Source: Micromonospora sp. NBC_01813 (GTDB taxonomy: Bacteria; Actinomycetota; Actinomycetes; Mycobacteriales; Micromonosporaceae). Taken from it: DNA of 64,000 bases. The stretch spans positions 622,501 through 686,500 of the forward strand of contig NZ_CP109067.1 in assembly GCF_035917335.1 (NCBI RefSeq), given 5' to 3'. The position numbers and the translations under genes are program-made. Numbering within the stretch: the stretch's first letter is position 1; the number at the start of each line of letters is the position of its first letter. The notes below the pieces were generated by a model, which saw only the letters and a list, made by a program, of their open reading frames with translations, did not search any database and was not told where the DNA came from. Below, in pieces: positions 58,448 to 64,000 of this stretch.

Positions 58448-61135
58448 GTGACCGACGACGCGCCCCGACTGCTGCTTCTCGACGGCCATTCCCTGGCCTA
58501 CCGGGCGTTCTTCGCCCTGCCCGTGGAGAATTTCTCCACCAGCACCGGGCAGCCCACCAACGCGGTCTACGGCTTCACCTCGATGCTGATCAACGTGCTG
58601 CGCGACGAGCGGCCGACCCACATCGTGGTCGCCTTCGACCTGTCCCGCCGGTCGTTTCGCACCGAGCAGTACGCCGAGTACAAAGCCGGCCGTTCGGAGA
58701 GCCCCGCCGACTTCGCCGGCCAGGTCAGCCTGGTCCAGGAGGTCCTCGACGCGCTGCGGATCCCGTTCGTCACCAAGGAGAACTACGAGGCGGACGACAT
58801 CATCGCCACGTTGGCCTGCGAGGGCCGCGACGCCGGGATGGACGTGCTGATCTGCACCGGCGACCGGGACGCCTTCCAGCTGATCGACGACCGGATCACC
58901 GTGCTGTACCCGCGTAAGGGCGTCTCCGACCTGGCCCGGATGGACCCGGCGGCGGTCACCGCCCGCTACGGTGTCAGCCCCCAGCACTACCGCGACCTGG
59001 CCGCCCTGGTCGGCGAGTCCAGCGACAACCTGCCCGGGGTGCCCGGGGTCGGGCCGAAGACCGCCGCCAAGTGGATCAGCCAGTACGGCGGGCTGGACGG
59101 CGTCATCGCCCAGGTCGACCAGATCAAGGGCAAGGCGGGCGAGAGTCTGCGCGAGCGCCTCGCCGACGTGCTGCGCAACTACGAGCTCAACCGGTTGGTC
59201 GCCGACCTGGAGCTGCCGGTGGCCACCGCCGACGCCAAGTGGGCCGGCTGGGACCGCGATGCCGTCCACCAGGTCTTCGACAGCCTGCAGTTCCGCATTC
59301 TGCGGGACCGGCTCTACCAGTACCTCGACGCCGTCGAGCCGGAGGCCGAAGCCGGCTTCGACCTCGCCGGTGAGGTCCTCGGCGCCGGCGCGGTCGGGCC
59401 CTGGCTGGCCGGCAACGCCCCGGCCGGGGCAAGCGTCGGTGTCGCGGTCGCCGGCACCTTCGGCCGGGGCGCTGGCGCGCTGACCGCGGTGGCGGTGGCC
59501 ACCGCCGGCGGCGCGGCCGGCTGGTTCGACCCGGCCGGGCTGGACGCCGACGACGAGGCGGCGGTCGCCGGGTGGCTCGCCGACGAGCAGCGGCGCAAGG
59601 TGCTGCACGACAGCAAACCGGCCCGGCTGGCGTTCGCCGCGCACGGCTGGTCGTTGACCGGCATCGACAGGGACACCGCGCTCGCCGCCTACCTGGCCCG
59701 CCCCGACCAGCGCTCCTACGACCTGATCGACCTGGCGCTGCGGTACCTGCACCGGGAGCTGCGGGTCGACGCCCCCGACGACGGCCAGCTCACCCTGGAC
59801 GGGTTCGGACCGCAGGGTGAGGTCGAGCAGAACCTGATGCTGCGGGCCCGGGCCACCCTGGACCTGGCCGACGCCATCGACACCGAGCTGGCCCGCGACG
59901 GCGACGCCTCGACCCGGCTGCTCGCCGACGTGGAGCTGCCCCTGGTGGAGGTCCTCGCCGGGATGGAGCAGGCCGGTATCGCCGCCGACACCGACTATCT
60001 GACCGAGCTGGAGGCGTTGTTCGCCGCCGAGGTCAAAGCCGCCGCGCAGGCCGCGTACGAGGTGATCGGCCGCGAGTTCAACCTGGGCTCGCCCAAGCAG
60101 TTGCAGGAGATCCTCTTCACCGATCTCGGCCTGCCCAAGACCAAGAAGATCAAGACCGGTTACACCACCGACGCCGACGCGCTGCAGTGGTTGTTCGTGC
60201 AGACCGAGCATCCGCTGCTGGCGCACCTGCTGCGGCACCGTGACGTGGCCCGGCTCAAGTCGACGGTGGACGGGTTGCTCAAGTCGATCTCCGACGACGG
60301 GCGGATCCACACCACCTTCAACCAGACGGTGGCGGCCACCGGCCGGCTCTCATCCACCGACCCCAACCTGCAGAACATTCCGATCCGCACCGAGGAGGGC
60401 CGGCGCATTCGGCGGGCGTTCGTGGTCGGCGCCGGCTACGAGTCGCTGCTGACCGCCGACTACAGCCAGATCGAGATGCGGATCATGGCGCACCTGTCCC
60501 GCGACGAGGCGCTGATCGAGGCGTTCAACTCCGGGGAGGACTTCCACGCGGTGACCGCGTCGTCGGTGTTCCAGGTGCCGCTGGAGTCGGTCAGCGCCGA
60601 GCAGCGCCGCCGGATCAAGGCGATGAACTACGGGCTGGCGTACGGCTTGAGCGCGTTCGGCCTGTCCCAACAGCTCGGCATCGGCACCGACGAGGCCAAG
60701 AAGCTGATGGAGGAGTACTTCAGCCGCTTCGGCGGGGTCCGGGACTACCTGCAGACGCTGGTCGCCCAGGCCCGCCAGGACGGCTACACCTCCACCGTGC
60801 TGGGTCGCCGCCGCTACCTGCCGGACCTGGTCAGCGACAACCGGCAGCGCCGGGAGATGGCGGAGCGGATGGCCCTCAACGCCCCGATCCAGGGTTCCGC
60901 CGCCGACCTGATCAAGGTGGCGATGCTGCACATCGACACCGCGCTGCGCGCTTCCACCCTGCGGTCGCGGATGTTGCTGCAGGTCCACGACGAGCTGGTG
61001 TTCGAGGTGGCCCCGGGGGAGCGGGCCGACCTGGAGGAGCTGGTCCGCCGCGAGATGGGTGGCGCGTACCCGCTGTCGGTGCCGCTGGAGGTCTCCGTCG
61101 GCGTCGGCACCAACTGGCACGGCGCCGAGCACTGA
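58448..61135 (+). CDS. polA: DNA polymerase I
   Basis: An 895-residue repair polymerase. The 5'-3' nuclease domain (residues 1-290) has LLDGHSLAYRAFFALP, YEADDIIATLA and SSDNLPGVPGVGPKTAAKW. The middle domain (about 320-500) has the 3'-5' exonuclease fold but lacks the Asp-x-Glu metal site, so proofreading is absent, as is usual in actinobacteria. The polymerase domain has TGRLSSTDPNLQNIP, the catalytic DYSQIEMRIMAHLS, the O-helix RRIKAMNYGLAYGLSAFGL and LLQVHDELVFE. GTG start. It fills gaps in repair and Okazaki processing. Confidence 0.97.
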   Translation: MTDDAPRLLLLDGHSLAYRAFFALPVENFSTSTGQPTNAVYGFTSMLINVLRDERPTHIVVAFDLSRRSFRTEQYAEYKAGRSESPADFAGQVSLVQEVLDALRIPFVTKENYEADDIIATLACEGRDAGMDVLICTGDRDAFQLIDDRITVLYPRKGVSDLARMDPAAVTARYGVSPQHYRDLAALVGESSDNLPGVPGVGPKTAAKWISQYGGLDGVIAQVDQIKGKAGESLRERLADVLRNYELNRLVADLELPVATADAKWAGWDRDAVHQVFDSLQFRILRDRLYQYLDAVEPEAEAGFDLAGEVLGAGAVGPWLAGNAPAGASVGVAVAGTFGRGAGALTAVAVATAGGAAGWFDPAGLDADDEAAVAGWLADEQRRKVLHDSKPARLAFAAHGWSLTGIDRDTALAAYLARPDQRSYDLIDLALRYLHRELRVDAPDDGQLTLDGFGPQGEVEQNLMLRARATLDLADAIDTELARDGDASTRLLADVELPLVEVLAGMEQAGIAADTDYLTELEALFAAEVKAAAQAAYEVIGREFNLGSPKQLQEILFTDLGLPKTKKIKTGYTTDADALQWLFVQTEHPLLAHLLRHRDVARLKSTVDGLLKSISDDGRIHTTFNQTVAATGRLSSTDPNLQNIPIRTEEGRRIRRAFVVGAGYESLLTADYSQIEMRIMAHLSRDEALIEAFNSGEDFHAVTASSVFQVPLESVSAEQRRRIKAMNYGLAYGLSAFGLSQQLGIGTDEAKKLMEEYFSRFGGVRDYLQTLVAQARQDGYTSTVLGRRRYLPDLVSDNRQRREMAERMALNAPIQGSAADLIKVAMLHIDTALRASTLRSRMLLQVHDELVFEVAPGERADLEELVRREMGGAYPLSVPLEVSVGVGTNWHGAEH

Positions 61136-61191
61136 CCCGCAGCGGTAGGCCACCGACCGGGTGCGGCCTCCCGCTGCGTTAGGGTTCCGAC

Positions 61192-62805
61192 GTGTCTGTG
61201 ATCTCGACCAATGCCACCGCCGCGAACGACGTCACCACCGAGGCGGCCCGGCGGCGTACCTTCGCGGTGATCTCGCACCCCGACGCGGGCAAGTCGACGA
61301 TCACCGAGGCGCTGGCGTTGCACGCGCGGGCGATCAACTCCGCCGGTGCGGTGCACGGCAAGGGTGACCGGCGCGGCGTGGTGTCGGACTGGATGGCGAT
61401 GGAGCAGCAGCGGGGGATCTCGATCACCTCGGCCGCCCTGCAGTTCACCTACCGCGACGTGGTCATCAATCTGGTCGACACGCCGGGGCACGCGGACTTC
61501 TCCGAGGACACCTACCGGGTGTTGACGGCGGTCGACTGCGCGGTGATGCTGCTCGACGCGGCGAAGGGCCTGGAACCGCAGACGTTGAAGCTGTTCGAGG
61601 TGTGTCGGCACCGCCGGGTGCCGGTGATCACGTTCATCAACAAGTGGGACCGCCCCGGGTTGGAAGCCCTCGAGTTGTTGGACGAGGTCGAGCAGCGGAT
61701 CGGGTTGCGCTGCACGCCGTTGACCTGGCCGGTCGGCGTCGCGGGCCAGTTCCACGGGGTCGCCGATCAGCGTACCGGCGAGATGGTCGCGTTCACCCGT
61801 ACGCCCGGTGGGGCGACCGCGGTGATCGAGGAGGAGTTGCCGGCGGACGCCGCCGCCGCCCGGTACGGCGAGGACTGGACTCGGGCGGTCGAGGAGCTGG
61901 ACCTGCTGACCGCGACCGGCGCCGTCCATGACCCGGCCGCTTTTGTGGCGGCTACGACCACGCCGGTGCTGTTCGGCGCGGCGGTCACCAACGCCGGGGT
62001 GCGTCAGCTGCTCGACGTGCTGGTCGACACCGCGCCGGCGCCGGCGGCCCGGCCGGACACCACCGGCAGTCCGCGCCCGTTGGACGCCCCGTTCTCGGGT
62101 TTCGTGTTCAAGACCCAGGCCAACATGAACCCCGCACACCGCGACCAGGTGGCGTTCGTCCGGGTGTGTTCCGGTCGGTTCGAACGCGGCATGGTGGTCA
62201 CCCACGCGGGCACCGGCCGCCCGTTCGCCACCAAGTACGCCCAGCAGGTCTTCGGCCGCGACCGGGACACCATCGACGAGGCGTTCCCGGGTGACGTCGT
62301 CGGTCTGGTCAACGCGACCGCGCTCGGGATCGGCGACAGCCTGTACGCCGCCGGGCCGGCGGTGACGTTCCCGCCGCTGCCGTCGTTCGCCCCCGAGCAC
62401 TTCGTGGCGATCCGGGCCACGGATTCGTCGAAGTTCAAGCGGTTCCGCCGGGGGATCGAGCAGCTCGACGGTGAGGGCGTGGTGCAGGTGCTGCGCTCGG
62501 ACCGTCGCGGGGAGCAGTCCCCGGTGCTGGCAGCGGTCGGGCCGATGCAGTTCGAGGTCGCCACCCACCGGCTGGCCGCCGAGTTCGGGGTACCGACCGC
62601 GATCGACCACCTGCCGTACACCCTCGCGCGGCGGACCGACGCGGCGAGTGCGGCCGCGCTGAACGCCGCACCCGGCGTCGAGGTGATGACCCGGGTCCGC
62701 GACGGTGAGCTACTCGCGCTCTTCCCCGACAAGTGGCGGCTGTCCACCGTGCGCAACCGCGACCCTGACCTGGTGCTCGAACCGCTGCTCGCCGACGCCC
62801 AGTGA
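61192..62805 (+). CDS. prfC: Peptide chain release factor 3
   Basis: A 537-residue GTPase that removes RF1/RF2 from the ribosome after termination. Motifs: G1 SHPDAGKSTITEAL, switch I area WMAMEQQRGISITSAAL, G3 DTPGHADFSEDTYRVL, G4 NKWDRPG, then domain 2 FSGFVFKTQANMNPAHRDQVAFVRV and domain 3 GPMQFEVATHRLAAEFGV. GTG start 57 bp after polA. Not all actinobacteria have RF3. Confidence 0.95.
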   Translation: MSVISTNATAANDVTTEAARRRTFAVISHPDAGKSTITEALALHARAINSAGAVHGKGDRRGVVSDWMAMEQQRGISITSAALQFTYRDVVINLVDTPGHADFSEDTYRVLTAVDCAVMLLDAAKGLEPQTLKLFEVCRHRRVPVITFINKWDRPGLEALELLDEVEQRIGLRCTPLTWPVGVAGQFHGVADQRTGEMVAFTRTPGGATAVIEEELPADAAAARYGEDWTRAVEELDLLTATGAVHDPAAFVAATTTPVLFGAAVTNAGVRQLLDVLVDTAPAPAARPDTTGSPRPLDAPFSGFVFKTQANMNPAHRDQVAFVRVCSGRFERGMVVTHAGTGRPFATKYAQQVFGRDRDTIDEAFPGDVVGLVNATALGIGDSLYAAGPAVTFPPLPSFAPEHFVAIRATDSSKFKRFRRGIEQLDGEGVVQVLRSDRRGEQSPVLAAVGPMQFEVATHRLAAEFGVPTAIDHLPYTLARRTDAASAAALNAAPGVEVMTRVRDGELLALFPDKWRLSTVRNRDPDLVLEPLLADAQ

Positions 62806-62834
62806 CCACGGCCCACACCGACCGGGAGGTTGCG

Positions 62835-63575
62835 ATGCCGGCACGTTTCGCCGAACTGGACTGGCGGGAGACCCCGATGGGGGAGATCAGCCTGCGGCGG
62901 CGGCACGACCCGACGGTCGACCGCGACGTGTACGAGGTGAAACTCGGCGACGAGTTCCTGATGTCCAGCCTGTTCACCGTCGCCGAGGAGGAACTGGCCC
63001 GACTGGCCCTCGACGCGGTGCGCGCCGACGCCGACCCCGACGCGGTGCCCGTCGACCTTGACGTGGTGGTCGGCGGCCTGGGGCTCGGCTACACCGCCGT
63101 GACCGTCCTGGACCATTCGTCGGTGCGGTCGCTGATCGTGGTGGACGCCATCGACACGGTCATCGACTGGCACCGGCGTGGTCTGGTGCCGGCCGGGCTG
63201 CGGCTGGCCGCCGACCCGCGGTGCCAGCTGCTGCACGGCGACTTCTTCGCCCTGGCCGGGCGACCCGCCGGTCTGGACCCGGACGAACCCGGGCGGCGGT
63301 TCCACGCGATCATCGTCGACATCGACCACTCGCCCCGCCACCTGCTGCACCCGGGGCACGCCGACTTCTACCAGCCGGCCGGACTGCGTCAACTGGCGGC
63401 GCACCTGCATCCGGGCGGGGTCTTCGCGCTCTGGTCGAACGACCCACCGGAGGACGAGTTCCTGACCCTGCTCGCCGACGTCTTCGCCACCGCCCGCGCC
63501 GAGGTGGTCAGCTTTCCCAACCCGCTGCAGGGCGGCACCTCGGCCAACACCGTCTACCTGGCCACCGTCGCCTGA
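62835..63575 (+). CDS. Spermidine synthase-like protein
   Basis: A 246-residue Rossmann-fold protein. ATG with GGGAGG 5 bp upstream; a GTG overlapping prfC at 62802 is an alternative. VVVGGLGLGYTAVTVLD is the S-adenosyl-binding glycine loop, VVDAIDTVIDWHRRGL follows, and FHAIIVDIDHSPRHLLHPGH takes the place of the catalytic Asp region. It resembles the aminopropyltransferase fold without being clearly a spermidine synthase; it could be another methyltransferase-like enzyme. Adjacent to and probably co-transcribed with prfC. Confidence 0.75.
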   Translation: MPARFAELDWRETPMGEISLRRRHDPTVDRDVYEVKLGDEFLMSSLFTVAEEELARLALDAVRADADPDAVPVDLDVVVGGLGLGYTAVTVLDHSSVRSLIVVDAIDTVIDWHRRGLVPAGLRLAADPRCQLLHGDFFALAGRPAGLDPDEPGRRFHAIIVDIDHSPRHLLHPGHADFYQPAGLRQLAAHLHPGGVFALWSNDPPEDEFLTLLADVFATARAEVVSFPNPLQGGTSANTVYLATVA

Positions 63576-63591
63576 CACCGGGCGACCCGGC

Positions 63592-63610
63592 GATGCACAC
63601 CCGGTGCATC
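63592..63610. terminator. Short stem-loop between convergent genes
   Basis: GATGCAC and GTGCATC form a 7-bp stem with an ACCCG loop. It overlaps the last bases of the DUF3140 gene on the other strand. Confidence 0.45.
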
Positions 63611-63989
63611 ACTCCTGCAGCGGATCGTGGCCCCAGTTCATCAGCGAGTGCCGCCACCGGGTGTCGGTGACGTCGCCGGACGGGCGTTGGGCCAGATGCC
63701 GGTGCACGTACCCGACGACCTTGCGCATGTGTGCGTAGTCGTCGTCGTCCAGCGCCTCCCGCCTGGTCCGCAGCAGGGTGACGATCCGTCGGCCGGAGGC
63801 GTGCCCGACCGACTCGCCGCCGTCGTTGTGCTGCCCGGCGGCCTTCGACTCCGGGGTACGCAACCACCTCGCCAACTCGTCCGGGCTCATGTTGACCACG
63901 TCGACGAACGCCCGGTACGCCTGCACGGCGTCGCCGCTGCTGTCGGTCCGGTGACCGGACTTCTTGGTCAAGGTGCGTTCACGTGTCAC
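63609..63989 (-). CDS. DUF3140 family protein
   Basis: A 126-residue protein from a GTG start close to the window edge. The family signature is strong: VNMSPDELARWLRTPESKAAG, ESVGHASGRRIVTLLRTRRE, DDDYAHMRKVVGYVHRHLAQRP and RHSLMNWGHDPL. Function unknown; often found near DNA-repair or stress genes in actinobacteria and some other bacteria. The N-terminal 25 residues are basic and probably flexible. Confidence 0.85.
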   Translation of the reverse strand: MTRERTLTKKSGHRTDSSGDAVQAYRAFVDVVNMSPDELARWLRTPESKAAGQHNDGGESVGHASGRRIVTLLRTRREALDDDDYAHMRKVVGYVHRHLAQRPSGDVTDTRWRHSLMNWGHDPLQE

Positions 63990-64000
63990 GGCGCAGCGCA

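Noticed and set aside
58433-60310. Long - strand open frame opposite polA
   Set aside because: PolA motifs are complete on the + strand; the antisense frame has no domain or ribosome site.

Overview
The window is very GC-rich, uses many GTG and TTG starts, and packs genes tightly on both strands. Together with the gene families present (DUF397 and XRE regulators, an ANTAR response regulator, CBM2-bearing glycosidases, DUF3140, LemA next to an M48 protease), this points to a filamentous actinobacterium, most likely Micromonosporaceae. That placement is inference from protein style and gene content, not from a marker gene. About 52 protein genes, one tRNA, one IS3-type insertion sequence and several strong stem-loops can be supported. 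No prophage, integrase, CRISPR array or rRNA was seen.

Layout. Positions 1-14.1 kb hold a partial membrane glycosyltransferase, a secreted GH95 fucosidase, a three-gene operon whose last member (HIT family) is frameshifted, a LuxR-type regulator coupled to a small exported protein, an endonuclease V-like gene divergent from a TPR-CHAT protease plus partner, and a secreted endonuclease/exonuclease/phosphatase protein. Positions 14.4-20 kb hold pyruvate kinase, TesB thioesterase, an Rrf2 regulator, a TauE/SafE exporter and a PLP-dependent decarboxylase. Positions 20-41 kb are a carbohydrate block: LacI regulator with GH3, ROK regulator, a CUT1-type ABC importer without its own ATPase, GH31, GH42, a CBM2-PL11 rhamnogalacturonan lyase, a flavin-dependent oxidoreductase, a CBM20 alpha-amylase and a mannonate-dehydratase-like enolase. 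Positions 41-46.5 kb hold a GNAT gene, two small Cys-motif genes, an XRE-TPR regulator split by an IS3 element, an SDR and a DUF397 gene. Positions 46.7-64 kb are mostly housekeeping: M48 protease and LemA, an unusual tRNA, the ANTAR response regulator, a branched-chain amino acid ABC operon, a polar amino acid ABC operon, polA, prfC, a spermidine-synthase-like gene and DUF3140.

How it works together. The secreted GH95 fucosidase, GH3 beta-glucosidase, GH31 alpha-xylosidase and GH42 beta-galactosidase with an oligosaccharide importer match the activities needed to dismantle fucosylated xyloglucan side chains. The PL11 lyase and GH42 also fit pectin rhamnogalacturonan with galactan branches. 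Two intergenic regions, upstream of the importer and between GH31 and GH42, share a 25-bp AT-rich element with 18 identical positions, a good candidate operator for the adjacent ROK repressor. LacI-type palindromes lie upstream of GH3 and GH95.

The points most worth a second look are the TPR-CHAT protease with its uncharacterised partner gene, the shared ROK-type operator, the tRNA with a CAA (Leu) anticodon but a short class I variable loop, the IS3 insertion that can be undone in silico to restore the XRE-TPR gene, and paired hairpins upstream of the branched-chain amino acid operon next to an ANTAR RNA-binding regulator.
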